From: Pteria penguin
Lineage: Eukaryota; Mollusca; Bivalvia; Pterioida; Pteriidae
NCBI GenBank assembly: GCA_035048485.1
Contig: CM068588.1
Coordinates: 22,900,324 to 22,964,323, forward strand
Direction: 5' to 3'
Length of the DNA stretch: 64,000 nucleotides
This document shows, one piece after another, positions 1 to 11,520 of this stretch (position 1 is the stretch's first letter; each line of letters opens with the position of its first letter). The notes below the pieces were generated by a model. The model saw nothing but the letters and a program-made list of their open reading frames with translations. It did not search any database and was not told the DNA's origin. The position numbers and the translations under genes are program-made.

Positions 1-149
1 TATATAAACCCTATCCAATAGCAATATGTGTCGCAAGACTAAATTTATTCTCCTTAATTGCAATTTTTCAAAATCATTTTTGTAAGCAAATAAAATAAAC
101 AGGAATCAAATTATACAGTGTTAATATGTTTATGTAACACAAACCAATG
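1..149. other. No feature seen
   Basis: AT-rich sequence at the window edge. I see no reading frame, repeat or RNA gene; the minisatellite starts just after. Confidence 0.5.
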
Positions 150-1110
150 TCGATACATTGTAACATCGTCGACAATGATCGTCTTAAAATCACATGATCA
201 TCGTCACAAAATCACATGACTCAGATTCATTGTCATTAAATTACATGACTCGGAGGATCATTGTCATTTTAATCACATGACTCCAAGGATTATTATCATT
301 AAATCACATGATTTAGAGGATTATCGTTTAATTTCACATGACTCAGAAGATCATCGTCATTAAATGACATGACTTAGAGGATCATCGTCATTACATCACA
401 TGACTTAGAGGATCATCGTCATTAAGTCACATGACTTAGAGAATAATCATCTTGAAATCACATGACTTAGAGGATCATCGTCATTACATCACATGACTTA
501 GAGAATGATCACCTTGAAATCATATGACTCAGAAGATCATCGTCATTAAGCCATATGACTTAGAGGATCATCGTCATTAAGTCACATGACTTAGAGAATA
601 ATCATCTTGAAATCACATGACTTAGAGGATCATCGTCATTAAATCACATGACTTAGAGAATAATCATCTTGAAATCACATGACTTAATTAGAGGATCATC
701 GTCATTAAGTCACATGAATTAGAGAATAATCATCTTGAAATCACATGACTTAGATGATCATCGTCATTAAATCACATAACACAAAAAAATCATCGTTACA
801 AAATCTCATAATGCGGATTATCATAGTCACAAAACCACATTCCACGGATTATAATTTTTTTCACATGCAACAGATGGTCATTGTCACAAAATCACATGAT
901 ATGGACGATCATTGCTTAAAACTACATAACAGATTATCATCGTCAAAATCAAACGACTCAAATGATCGTCGTCTTAAAATCACATGCAACAGATGATCAT
1001 CGTCACAAAATCATGTGACACCGATGCTCATCGGAAAAATTCACATGACACAGATGATCATCGCCACAAAATCACATGACACAGATGATCATCGTCAAAG
1101 AAGTCATTGA
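150..1110. repeat. 31-bp minisatellite, about 30 units, with two unit types
   Basis: Successive units carry the core ATCACATGACTTAGAG spaced 31 bp apart (for example at 368 and 399). Two unit types are visible: type A continues GATCATCGTCATT and type B continues AATAATCATCTTGAA. Between about 395 and 760 they come as AAB followed by AB dimers, a young higher-order structure; both flanks are much more diverged, as expected for an array growing from its centre. The short open frame at 754-996 (plus) is only this repeat translated. About eighteen units keep TCACATGA, which fits the E-box form TCAYRTGA. Confidence 0.92.
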
Positions 1111-1689
1111 CGTAAAATCACAATAACTTGCATATAACTACGAGACACGGAATCTAATAAACTGCATAAGGTATCTCCGGAGACGCTCCGAATAGCCCAA
1201 AAGGAAAATATCATACTGTTTGCAGAGATCTAGTGCTCCTGGTTTTATTTACAAAATACACGAGTACAAAATGTAAATTGAAGACAAGGGATTTATAAGT
1301 AGGTGATCAATGCATTTTACCGATGAACAGTTTGGCATCACGAGTTCAGAGATCGTAAAATTATGTTCTCATAAACATTCATACCCATAAAAAGTATTTT
1401 GTGTTTAGGCCTACGTCAAATGAATTGAAGAAATAGGGGTTTTTTCATTGTATCAATTTTATCCCCCTTTAGGAGTGGCATGATGTTTTCTCAAATGACA
1501 ATTTAAAGCAAAACTAACTTAACAAGTATATCATCTACAGAACGTAAACATCCAAAGAGAAACTTTGGACTCGATTTGATTTCTTTGTTAAACACTCTGA
1601 AATCACCAATTTTGTATATGTTAAACGGAAATGACGTGATTCACACCATAAGTTGACAGAAAGGTCCCGAGCTCGTAGATGTCAAGTCT
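1111..1689. other. No feature seen
   Basis: Unique-looking AT-rich sequence without a convincing reading frame or repeat. Confidence 0.5.
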
Positions 1690-1694
1690 GCCGA

Positions 1695-1790
1695 ATGAAA
1701 GGGGTAACATCGAGGTACCCTGTCACGGTATAAACTTGGCGAGTAAAATGCCCCTCACTGCATCCGGTAGGATTGGGATTTTTTTTCTGT
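1695..1790 (+). mobile_element. Diverged relic of SINE family 1 (body only)
   Basis: The run GGTACCCTGTCACGGTA followed by GTAAAATGCCCCTCACTGCATCCGG lines up with the body of the better SINE copy at 9460-9731 (TCCCATGTCACGGTAGG, then GTAAAAGATCCCTCGCTGC). No tRNA-like head or tail remains. The minus-strand frame over this stretch is a shadow. Confidence 0.5.
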
Positions 1791-2261
1791 TTTTGTACCA
1801 TGCAGGTAGATGACGTCATCATATAAGTGAGCCAGTGTAAATATAACGTAATATAAGAACTTATGTAACAAGGAACAAAAGAATGAATAAATATGTTATT
1901 AAACCAGGAAATCCTTGAACAGCCTTCAACAGTGAACAAGAAAAAACATTGATGCATCAACTCGCCAGCTGAATCGAGTACTGGTCAATATATTCGCTTC
2001 CGATGTTTAGAAGTCATTCCAATGCGGTACCCATGTGATTCCCATAATCTGCACCAATATAACTATAGTGTTAGAGAAGCAATTCAGTGTCTGTAATACA
2101 CAACTGTTTTCCTGATGTAGGCAAAAGGATAGAACAAACACAATCAGTGACAACAACAACAACAAGAGGAAGAAATCAGTTGACTAATCATTGTATAAGC
2201 ACAAATACAATTAATCCCGAATTAAACCTTACGCGAGTTAACTATAGGGGAGAAGTCATTA
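1791..2261. other. No feature seen
   Basis: No coding signal. Contains a short (CAA)n run near 2150. Confidence 0.5.
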
Positions 2262-2535
2262 AATGATTATAGAACATATATATGTTTTAATTTTGTGCAC
2301 CAGATTGCGCGTTTCGACAACTTATGTTTCTTCAGTGATGCTCGTGGCCGAATGGTTGGAATTCTCATATCATATACCGGGTAACTATTTAAAGAGCAGT
2401 ATTGAAACCAAAGTGACCGAAAACTGAACCAAAGAATCAACCTAAGGACAGAGCTATGCATGACGGAGATACTCCTTAGTTTTAGAGTGATTTACATAAT
2501 TTCATGGCGGAAACTTTTAAGTATATATTTCAAGT
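2262..2535 (-). repeat. Dispersed repeat R1, copy 1
   Basis: About 270 bp that recurs at 2619-2843 and 52043-52310. Shared landmarks in order are GAACATATATA, GTGCACCAGAT, TTTCGACAACT, TGATGCTCGTGGCCGAATG, GACAGAGCTATGCA and ACTCCTTAGTTTTAG. From memory, this stretch is common downstream of bivalve retroelement coding regions, with the sense direction on the minus strand; I cannot confirm that here. The minus-strand frame 2267-2461 is a reading through the repeat, not a gene. Confidence 0.8.
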
Positions 2536-2574
2536 CAGAACAAAAGCACTGAAAACTAGACTTATAATGTCTTC

Positions 2575-2615
2575 GGGGACTATCAGTCCACCAGCGGTGA
2601 CAAAGGCCTAGTGGT
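2575..2615. repeat. Short repeat motif linked to R1
   Basis: The run CGGGGACTATCAGTCCACCAG sits between the two R1 copies (first 20 bases at 2580). A related run, CGGGATCTAATAGTCCACCA, occurs at the left edge of the fold-back element near 9971. The link suggests both belong to one bivalve transposon lineage. Confidence 0.4.
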
Positions 2616-2618
2616 TTT

Positions 2619-2843
2619 AATGATTATTGAACATATATACCTTTTAATTTTGTGCACCAGATGCGTATTTCGACAACTGATGTCTCTACAATGATGCTCG
2701 TGGCCGAATGGTTGGAATTTTCATATTATATAAATATTTGAAGAGCAGTATTGAAACCAAAATGACCGAAAAAGTGAACCATAGAATCAATCTAAAGACA
2801 GAGCTATGCACGAGGGAGATACTCCTTAGTTTTAGGGCGATAA
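2619..2843 (-). repeat. Dispersed repeat R1, copy 2 (truncated)
   Basis: Follows copy 1 after about 80 bp and reads in the same direction. It matches from GATTATTGAACATATATAC through ACTCCTTAGTTTTAGGGCGAT, then breaks off where copies 1 and 3 continue with GATTTACATAATTTCATG. The pair may be a tandem duplication or two insertions at a preferred site. Confidence 0.78.
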
Positions 2844-2950
2844 AGATAAACGCAGAAATATTTGCGCTTGCAATTTTTACTTTTTGAACTAAACGTTGAT
2901 TATATTTTTTCTTCTCTTTCCATTTCCTTCTAAATAGTAGCGCTACATCA

Positions 2951-3148
2951 TTATAATAAAGCGAACACAAAATATGACGAAAACAACTTCTCCCAAAATA
3001 CACGAGACCATGAGACTTTTAAAACCATCAATATAGTCATCGGCATTCTGGTGATAATAAAATACAAGGGACTCCAGTGTTCGAATGCCTTAAAGTGTCG
3101 TACTGGAATACTACTTTTCTCGTCCCTCCCAAGCCATGGTTCGATCAA
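2951..3148 (-). pseudogene. Possible degraded retroelement C-terminus
   Basis: A 65-codon minus-strand frame contains SSIPVRHFKAFEH followed by a hydrophobic, basic stretch. It lies just upstream, in minus-strand sense, of R1 copy 2. The shape (S/T-x-P-V-x-x-H-F) recalls the C-terminal GIY-YIG endonuclease region of Penelope-like elements, and the position before a 3' repeat would suit that. No GIY-YIG catalytic residues can be seen, so this may be chance. Confidence 0.15.
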
Positions 3149-4238
3149 CAGTTGAGGAAAGGGTGACTGGGGGAGGGGGGGGGGGGGTTGGTTAGATTTA
3201 TGAATCAGTGTAAATGTTGAAGGTCGATAACTCCGATTTCCTCCACTATTGAATACTGCTCACCATATACGGGACGAAATGACGATGTAACGTGTAACAA
3301 TCAACCGTTCAAATGACTCATTCATCCCAAATATTACATGACATCATCAGTGTATTGACCAAAATTTTATGTTCATATGAAAGCACATGTTACTAAAGCG
3401 ATAGACTAAATTGTAGCAAAAAGGAAATATTTACTACTTTCCCTTTTACCCATGCTATACCGTTAACTAGCAAACAGCAGATGCTTCTGTTTCCACGACT
3501 CATTCTATAACTTAGTATTCTCGTTTTGCAATGCATTTATTTTGGTTTTACTTTACAACTTTGTACCTTAGGATTTTCGCATTTGTTATGTGTGCTTTAT
3601 GTCTCAACCAAAATTCATATTTGTAGTATTTGCTGTTATTAAATAATGTAATTCATTAGTAAGCCTTCTACATTTCATTCCTACAATACGATTATTCAAT
3701 AAGACATGAAGCATCATGAAAGCAAGTAATGCAAAGAGAGCTTAATATGCGTTTTGAATTATACATGTGACGGGGAGCAATTTCGATGCCTCAGATCATC
3801 TCCATAGGGAAAAGAAATGTCAGGAAAACAATATTCCAGAAATTCTGCTTGTCATTTTGTATCAGATCGGATTTACACACAATCCATATACATATATCTC
3901 GATTTAAAACCGTCCCTAGTTACTGTTTTCTAAACACTTAATTCTGATCATGTTGATAAATACCATAAATTCACTACCTCCTGTCGAGGAAAAAATCTGA
4001 CAAAGACGTTGATGGACTTCATTTACGTAATCTCCTTGCTTAATCATCAGAAACTTGATTATTGTCACTCAAAGAGTGCTGTTTCAATTTGCCTTTGTTC
4101 TTACGTTCAGGAGAGGATTAAAACATTATCTCTGTGCTCTGTATAATTCTAGGCTTTTCTAGACACACTGTACAATGATTGTGAATATCCTAGACTTTCA
4201 TTGCAACCTGTGGTATTATAAAAGAAAGGGGGATATGC
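3149..4238. other. No gene; short poly-G run
   Basis: A run of G at about 3171-3187, otherwise unique AT-rich sequence. No coding frame stands out. Confidence 0.5.
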
Positions 4239-4335
4239 AGTGGCGGCAAGTACCCCTCAACTGTCCAAGTGGAAGAGGGGGGCATAAGTAAGTTTTTGTG
4301 CGCCCCCTCCCCCCATTTTGGCACGAGTTGCATCG
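4239..4335. repeat. G/C-rich transposon-end fragment
   Basis: Starts CAGTGGCGGCAAG and soon holds a G run and a C run (GCGCCCCCTCCCCCC). CAGTGGCG plus homopolymer G or C is the pattern at the ends of the elements at 20284-21439 and 22573-22703. No matching second end was found. Confidence 0.35.
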
Positions 4336-4472
4336 GAGCACCTTGTCTTTGTGACATCTGGACCATTTTTGGGTTTTTGTCTAATCATTGTTTTTATATG
4401 ATATATACAATTTCATCGAGGTTGTGCAAGAAAACCCATATCATTTATGTGAGAGATGTTGCTATTGGCTGA

Positions 4473-4592
4473 TTAAGTCGTGCCCACGACATAACTTATC
4501 GTGCGCGCGACTTACTAAGTCGTGCGCACGACATAATTATCTCGAGCGCACGACTTTTTATCTCGTGTAACTAAGTTGTGCGCAGGTGATAA
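4473..4592. repeat. Palindrome cluster (GTCGTGCGCACGAC units)
   Basis: At least four spaced copies of a GTCGTGCGC-type half-site lie in alternating orientation, separated by ATAA/TTAT spacers. One copy, at 4519-4532, is a perfect 14-bp palindrome, GTCGTGCGCACGAC. It is strikingly GC- and CpG-rich in an AT-rich window. Confidence 0.75.
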
Positions 4593-5736
4593 TTTTCCCC
4601 CACATGTCTCTTTCATACTTTCGTAGGGAGGCATTATAATGTGATGCAACAAAAATGTTTATGCAGATATACCAAAATCGTTTAACTGATCAAATACAGT
4701 ATGGCATGCCATCATTAAATGCTATAGACGTAAACTTAAAGTCTACTTTCAGTTCGTGTGTCCCACTGTGACTTTATAAAATTCTCTTACATGTCAGCAA
4801 ACTTTTGGGGGATCGAACAGCAATGCAGTGAACATTGACCAAGGCGCCCTGCCCACTATACGTGTTTTACGTTTCATCCTTTTTAGTTCTAGTTTTGATT
4901 TTTCGTCTAGGTGTTTTATTTTTTGTTCTCAATAAATCTTAAATGTTTTATCGATTGACCACTTATATCATTCGCTGCATGTGTGCGATAAGGATTAAAA
5001 TATACGTTAGTTTCCTGTTGAAACCGAGAGCTACACAGCCCACTTGTACACTAGTTACGTTGTAGCAGTATGCAGGCAGTGTTTATGTTTGCCGTCGACT
5101 TCCTCTCCTTGATTACAGCACTGTATCCTTTGCAGTAAATGATTTCATCATAGTAAGTTAGCCTTCCCTCGGCTAATCTTTGCCGCGCAATTTCCTCATC
5201 AAGGCAGAACATTTATTTCAACTTTGCAAATCGCAGAACGGTGCGACATCAAAGAAGTAGTATCAGAGAAATTTTAAGCCGTCAGGAAAGTGTTTCTAGA
5301 GGACAATCTAAACTTCCAATGATTTCATTCAGGTAATTGAGAATACACTTAGGGTATTGCACAACTCTCTAATGAATCTATTATAGGTACTAGGCGTTTG
5401 AAGGAGAAATCAAGAAATCCGGAGATCAATTGCGCCAACAAGTTGAAGCAGTTATACAGGAAAAGAGCGGCGGAATGTTGACGCCATATATGTATTATGG
5501 CAAAAAAAAAAAAAAAAAAAAAAATCAAAACTTTGAATTCTTCATATACAGTGTATTAAAGTGTTAATTTAATCACCTCTTTATTGTTTTGAGAGGTTTT
5601 GATGATAAATAATTGTCATGGAAGTTGACTGTATGGAAACTACCATCAGGTTTACGTTGTATTTATAATGTGTTCGCCTATATTTTGAAAAATTCAGCTG
5701 TTCTGTACCAATTCTTTTCTTGCTACTCGCCATTCG
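4593..5736. other. No gene; poly-A tract at 5501-5524
   Basis: No coding signal. A run of about 23 A, then ATCAAAAC, lies near 5501. No body of a retroposon or processed gene could be recognised before it. Confidence 0.5.
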
Positions 5737-5787
5737 TTGGTTGATGATGTCAGACTTATATTTTACGCTTTAACGACTAGAAATTTA

Positions 5788-5877
5788 TATGTCATCAATA
5801 CCAGACACTCGTTTTTATATGCCATCAATACCAGACACCCGTTTTTATATGCCATCAATACCAGACACCCGTTTTAC
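5788..5877 (+). repeat. 30-bp minisatellite, three units
   Basis: Three near-identical 30-bp units carry GCCATCAATACCAGACACCC. The unit length is a multiple of three, so the surrounding 129-codon open frame (5737-6126, plus) stays open and repeats NTRHPFLYAI. That frame has no recognisable domain and is not called a gene. Confidence 0.8.
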
Positions 5878-6126
5878 AAGAGAATTTGCGACAAATCGCA
5901 AACATTTGACGATACTTTAAACGTAGATATTTCACAGACACAGAATGATTCTGCTCCAGATTTGTTTATTTTTGCTAATTATTCGAGAAACTGCATTTGT
6001 TTTAGAGTATCCCTAGATTTTTTTATTAATTCGGGAGACAAAATGTCTACGAATTGGAAGTTCTTTTGTAAAACGAGTACCAAGAGTAATCAAGATTTAT
6101 CGAAATGTTTACTCACAAATCACTAA

Positions 6127-7242
6127 AAGATATGAATGTAACAGCATACTCAAGGTAGGAAGGACTTGGTCTATATAATTAATTTGTCAAAAAATACTCT
6201 TTGTTTGTTTGGTACCCATGTTATGAGAGAAGGGGGATCAGCTGAGGAATACGTATATGTTCCTACCTGAGATTCACAAGCCTGGTTGCACGGATGCTAA
6301 TGTATAGTTTGTCATTGAAAACTGTGTAGTGAAACGTGAATCTTTTTGCAGTTTTTTTTTAAACGTTTATCCAATCAAAATGCGTTGTACAAACAGAGTG
6401 CATAAGAATTGTGCTTTGCGGTAAATGTGCTATAGACTTTGTAGATAAATATAGCGACTAAAATAAATCTATCATTAGAGGACAACCCACAAGGTAACAC
6501 TGCGCCGACTTCTTTTAAGACTCACCAGGAAGGCAATGGCATCATGACAGCAGAGCATCCGTACTGGTCATGTAACATGTCAGTCCTCGCATCATTACAT
6601 TATCATCTACATCATGTATATTTTACAACTGATTTCGTGATGCTCGTGGATGGTGCTAAACACTACAGCATTTCCTTGAGAGACACTGCAAAAGTAATCA
6701 CATAATTACCCCGAGATCGTCACGTCCTTGCTCTACGGCAATTATCTCTTGACCCCTTTTGACATTCACACTGTGTGGACGTCGCCGGGATTGATTACAA
6801 GCTTGTTAATTGGTTTAGTCTCTAAGATACATGTCTCGTCGGAAGGTTTATGTTATATTGGTAGCTATAAACATCAATTTATCTAATCTTGCGGCATTTG
6901 GTATGATTTCTAAGACAAAGAACGATAAAATAAGAGTTACGGAAATATGTCAAAGAATATTGGTGTGCTTATTCCCTCTTAGACAATATTGTGTCCCTCT
7001 GATTGCTGTATCTGACACGTTTGTAAATATAAAATGTAGGACATATAATATTCTATTCACTCTCCCATCCGAGGCAATCAGCTAGACTCCCAAAAGACTT
7101 TTAATGGTTTGTTCATTGATTAGGACATACTAATTATACATTCTTATATGAATAATAAAATGTAAAAAGAAGCAAGTAGAATACATGTCAGGAAAGTATG
7201 GACAGTATCGCAATCCGGTATGTATAACAAGTATGGAATGAT
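6127..7242. other. No confident feature
   Basis: One plus-strand frame is open from about 6441 to 6703 without a domain I know. An 84-codon frame at 6831-7085 is equally unremarkable. Confidence 0.4.
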
Positions 7243-7340
7243 AGGTAAACAAGGACCTCTGAAAAAACAGAAGTGTGATCAGGTGTCATGGTCGAGTAAG
7301 CATCCCCTGTCGATAGGTCATATCCGCGAGAACTCGTAGT
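7243..7340 (+). repeat. Dispersed repeat R3, copy 1
   Basis: Reads GGACCTCTGA, then GTGATCAGGTGTCATGG, then GAGTAAGCATCCCCTGTCGA. This order recurs through the window (17178, 58664, 63218 and others). Plus and minus are assigned by this reading direction. Confidence 0.72.
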
Positions 7341-7371
7341 TTTACAATGTTAATGGTATTTAGTAGTCATG

Positions 7372-7433
<62 letters not shown>
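7372..7433. repeat. (AAT)n microsatellite
   Basis: About 20 uninterrupted trinucleotide units. On the minus strand it yields a poly-tyrosine frame, which is an artefact. Confidence 0.97.
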
Positions 7434-7434
<1 letters not shown>

Positions 7435-8017
7435 TAAAATACGATAAAAGTAAAATATGAAAAATAGAATGAATAGAAATAGAAATAGAAAAACATGTAA
7501 AACTACCCTATCGATAACACGCACTGATAAAAAGACAAGCAAAATACTTGGATTTCAGATGGAATAGCATCACGTGGTAAGAAAAGGAAATAAAAAATGC
7601 ATCCCCAAAGAAGTAAGAAATCTGTCAAACTCAAAAGAATGCTCAATTTGTCACCACATGGGACATGGGAAAGATGCAGCCACAGATCCAAATATCCACA
7701 TACTGATGGGATATAGCATCGATTTCTTCATTCTCTAATGAAGAAAAATACAAAATGTCTACAAAAAGACGAAATGCTATCTCAAGAAAAACATTCTATC
7801 CATCTAAGCATTCTCGATTAATTGTCTAGGTGACATTTATTTCACCACAGACCCAATCTGGTCATTAACAGAGCGTACAAGATGACTTACTGAGTCCCAG
7901 GATAAGGGGAATAGATTGGGAATGCCTTTAACCGATAGGCAGTCAAATCAAATAAATCGTCACAGACGAAAATTCTGCAGTTTGCAATTCTGCTTCCACA
8001 CCAAAACAAATTTGTGT

Positions 8018-8019
<2 letters not shown>
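7434..8019. other. No feature seen
   Basis: AT-rich spacer between two trinucleotide microsatellites. Confidence 0.5.
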
Positions 8020-8050
<31 letters not shown>

Positions 8051-8083
8051 ACATCATCATTATCATCATCATCATCATCATCA
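8020..8083. repeat. (ATC)n microsatellite, interrupted
   Basis: About 21 units with interruptions near 8051 and 8061. The poly-serine and poly-methionine frames here are repeat artefacts. Confidence 0.96.
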
Positions 8084-9446
8084 AATATATTGGAAATACA
8101 AAATGTGTTCAACTCAAACAGGGTTCAATGTCAATTTCATTAGAAGTCAATTGGATTTTCAAACTTCAAAATTCACCAATCTTTATTGTCCTTAATGAGT
8201 GAATGGACCAGTTTTATTGATATACACTGTACACATATTTGTTTGACCCTGAAACATTTATTAGAAGAATCGATTAGAAAATACCGAGGTAAATTATCCT
8301 AAATATCTTGTTTTTGATTTTTGCAAACTCCATATAACTATAACTTACACTATAAATAGCCGACTAGCAATAATAAAAGAACTGAAAATTCGGCACGCCC
8401 CGCTCTTGTTCTTGTATTTCGAAAGGTTTTAATGGATTGTACCAAACTGAATAACGTATTAATATAGATACAAGTACACCATGATGTCTATGCACATATC
8501 TGTTAGGAATAATTCGTCTGTACAGCCCAAACAGAAGGTAGGAGATATGAACAGCAAGCACACAACAGCATGAAAAAATATACATAACACAAAACATGAC
8601 GGAATCAAGATGAGGTTTCAATAAAACAGTCCCGATGCTACCGACTTGATTTGATACCTACACAAAGAGTAATCCTACTCAAAATGACATAACTATGGTA
8701 AAATGACAACATTGTATGTAAAACTCCGATAAAAAATTCCCAAACTGAAACACCCGTCTCTCTGTATATGCCTTATAATAACAATACCAAAGAAACAACG
8801 TTAACAACACAAATAAATAAATTTGGAATTCAATATTTGCGATTATTAATAAGTGACATCTGTAATGTGTCATTGATCGTTTAATGGTTTCTGAATGATT
8901 CAGGAACTTCCACTATCCATATAAAAGCTTTCGTTGCTAATATTACATTCATCCAAAGCAATCCATTAAGCAAGAAATGCCAGTCTTTGTGAAGATATCT
9001 GGTTCCTCTCATTATGTCTATAATCCATTTGTTATTGGATTTACGTCATGAAACAAAAACATGATGTTAATGCACACACTCAAGTATGATAATAACTCAG
9101 GTATATGTATCATTACATTTCTATTTGAAGTACATATTCTTGCCGCTCTGAATAAAAACATTGATTGATGTTTGCAAAACAGAGTCTCTGAAGACAAAAC
9201 ATATCCATTCAGAATTCTAGATTAAATTATAATAAAGCAGTCGGTCCTGCTACAATTACAGGTAGTAGTGCATTTTTAACTTTTATAACTTCTGCAGTGT
9301 ACTATTCGACTTACATTTGCAAAGGCAGTTGATGGTATCGGACGTTCGTTATCTATATTGTGAGGGACATTAATAGCAGTTGTTGCTATCCAAACATGAG
9401 ACTGTAACACTTCTCGAAACATTTTTTAACAAATTATTTTTCTTTA
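8084..9446. other. No feature seen
   Basis: About 1.3 kb of AT-rich sequence with many stops in all frames. No repeat was recognised. Confidence 0.45.
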
Positions 9447-9459
9447 GACGCAAATGAAG

Positions 9460-9731
9460 TCGGTGTAGCCTAGTGGATAATGTGCTCGGCTCGTGATCGA
9501 GAGGTCCCTGGTTCGACTCCCGCCCTGGGCACACCGGTGTTCTGCCTTTTGGATGAGACAGTAAAAACCAAGGTCCCATGTCACGGTAGGCGTGGCATGT
9601 AAAAGATCCCTCGCTGCTTCAGGTGAGTCCGTTGCAAAGGTCTGAATTTGTATGCAATGCATCAGGCAAATGCTGTGACCATATACGTGAAATAATCGTG
9701 GAGTGACGTAAAACAATAATCAATCAATCAG
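9460..9731 (+). mobile_element. SINE family 1, full length, with target duplication
   Basis: A tRNA-derived head is followed by a body and a CAAT-repeat tail. The RNA polymerase III A box is TAGCCTAGTGG (9467) and the B box is GGTTCGACTCC (9511). The body contains GATGAGACAGTAAAAACC and GTAAAAGATCCCTCGCTGC. It ends GTGACGTAAAACAATAATCAATCAATCA. A 10-bp target duplication with one mismatch (GACGCAAATG at 9447, GACGCAGATG at 9735) brackets it, so the ends are known and this is a genuine insertion. Frames over it on the minus strand are shadows. Confidence 0.9.
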
Positions 9732-9744
9732 TTGGACGCAGATG

Positions 9745-9964
9745 TGGAAAATATGCAAAATTTCAAAAGGAAATATACTTGAATCACATTAAAGTCCAAA
9801 ATATTTCAAAAGCAAACTTGTTACCAAATAGTACATAAACAATATCCAAAAGCCTTTTTAAGAACTCCTTACTTTTGAAATAATTAAACAAAAAAAGTTA
9901 TCACAGCAAGTATTGATATTGATTTTTGAAGTCAGAATCGAAACATAGAAATCATGGGTAGTGA
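9745..9964. other. No feature seen
   Basis: Short AT-rich spacer before the fold-back element. Confidence 0.45.
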
Positions 9965-9994
9965 TACCCTCGGGATCTAATAGTCCACCACCAG

Positions 9995-10632
9995 CCACAG
10001 GGACAAAGCTCGCTTGAATCCGGGATCGATTTTCGTATGTATATGGAGAAGGGATTGGACTCTGGTAAAAATCGACCCAAGTTAGATCAACAGTTATTAA
10101 AGACTATATTCAGTTGACGCCCAATTTTTGACTTGTATGCCTAAGATAAATAAATTTCCTATAATATCAGCAAGTTTCAGATCTATATCTCCCATAAAAG
10201 CGGAGATACACCACCTCGAATATAGTCATGTTCTCGTAAATTCACTGGTCGGACATCTAAAGTTGTCCCCAACATGCAAAAGTATATGAATTTACCCCGC
10301 TCAGCGTCGAAATGATTCCCTAACTCCCTCTTTATTCACGATGATTCGGTGGGCTTTTGTCCGACCAGTGAATTTGCGAGAACATGACCATATCTGAGGT
10401 GGTGTATCTCTGCTTTTACGGGAGATGCAGATCTGAAACTTGCTGATATCATAGGAAATTTATTAATCTATTGAGGCACATAAGTCAAAAGTTGGGGTCA
10501 ACTGAATATAGTGTTTAATGACTGTTGATCGAACTTGGGTGGATTTTTACCATCAAGAGAGTTCAATCCCTTTTCCATATACATATGAAAATCGATCCCG
10601 GATTCAAGCGAGTTTTGCCCCTGTGCCACCAG
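9995..10632. mobile_element. Fold-back element with arms of about 265 bp
   Basis: The left arm (9995-10255) and right arm (10359-10632) are reverse complements at roughly 88 percent by eye, joined by a loop of about 103 bp. The pair GCTTGAATCCGGGATCGATT at 10012 and its complement near 10590 shows the outer part; TTCACTGGTCGGACA at 10241 and its complement near 10359 shows the inner part. Transcription through it would give a long hairpin. No protein is encoded, and frames at 10498-10722 are readings of the right arm. Confidence 0.88.
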
Positions 10633-11290
10633 CATTATCGCCCCAGTAGTTATGATAACCGTAAGAGCATATATTACAACCATTCATTTTTATTACAATA
10701 TGGAAAATATTGTATTATATAGTTTCAATTTTTGGTGCTATATGGATATTTCACTTGTTTCCATTTCCCTTTAAAAGGTTTACCTGCAACATCTTATCAC
10801 TGTATTACATGGGAAAATACACACTCTACAATGAATGAATTGAGATTTGCACTATTGATTCTCTTGAGTTTTTACACCTCTATTACATAAACTCTAGGGA
10901 AATATGATTGAAGTCACATTATATTGCGTCAGTTGTATATATATTTCATATTTCTGGGAAATATCATTCTTTTGCAGGTGGTCAGATGATTTACGAGCTT
11001 TCAAACCGTCCACCGTATTGATTTCCATGCTCATGTCTGCAATTTACCACGGAAAGCGTGTTTACCCTAGAAATGCTATTCTCATTAAGGTGACTGGGTA
11101 AATACACAAGTCTCAATAAAAACTCAAGAAAACTCGTTGAAAAACTTCTGCTATGCCTCTGTAAGTAAACATGACACTTCGTTGCAGTGGCGTATTGCAA
11201 TTTGATGAGAGATGTTCACTAGCATGATAAATCGGACCTCAAATTGCCTACACGCATCAGGACATGGTAAAGATCATGGGGTTTAGGGGT
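10633..11290. other. No feature seen
   Basis: Overlapping short frames on both strands (10904-11101, 10991-11200) have no domain and are taken as chance. Confidence 0.4.
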
Positions 11291-11302
11291 CATGGCTGAA
11301 TT

Positions 11303-11466
11303 TTGAAAGATCACAGGGATTTTTTTCTCGAGTATATTACTGTCGAAATATCTAGAGAACGTAGATTTTGTAATAAATGTAATAAAAGTGAAAATGAGGA
11401 TGAATGCCACTTTTTATTGAAATGTAAAATACACTTATTAAAAGCTAGATGTGAACTCTTTTCCAT

Positions 11467-11520
<54 letters not shown>

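Noticed and set aside
6441..6703. Open plus-strand frame of about 88 codons between stops
   Set aside because: No Met near the start, no domain and no splice context; such lengths occur by chance in 64 kb.
7360..8143. Poly-Tyr, poly-Met and poly-Ser frames
   Set aside because: They are translations of (AAT)n and (ATC)n microsatellites.
9444..9716. Overlapping minus-strand reading frames of 69 and 90 codons
   Set aside because: They lie entirely within a SINE; similar peptides arise from the other SINE copies (16 kb, 24 kb, 39 kb).
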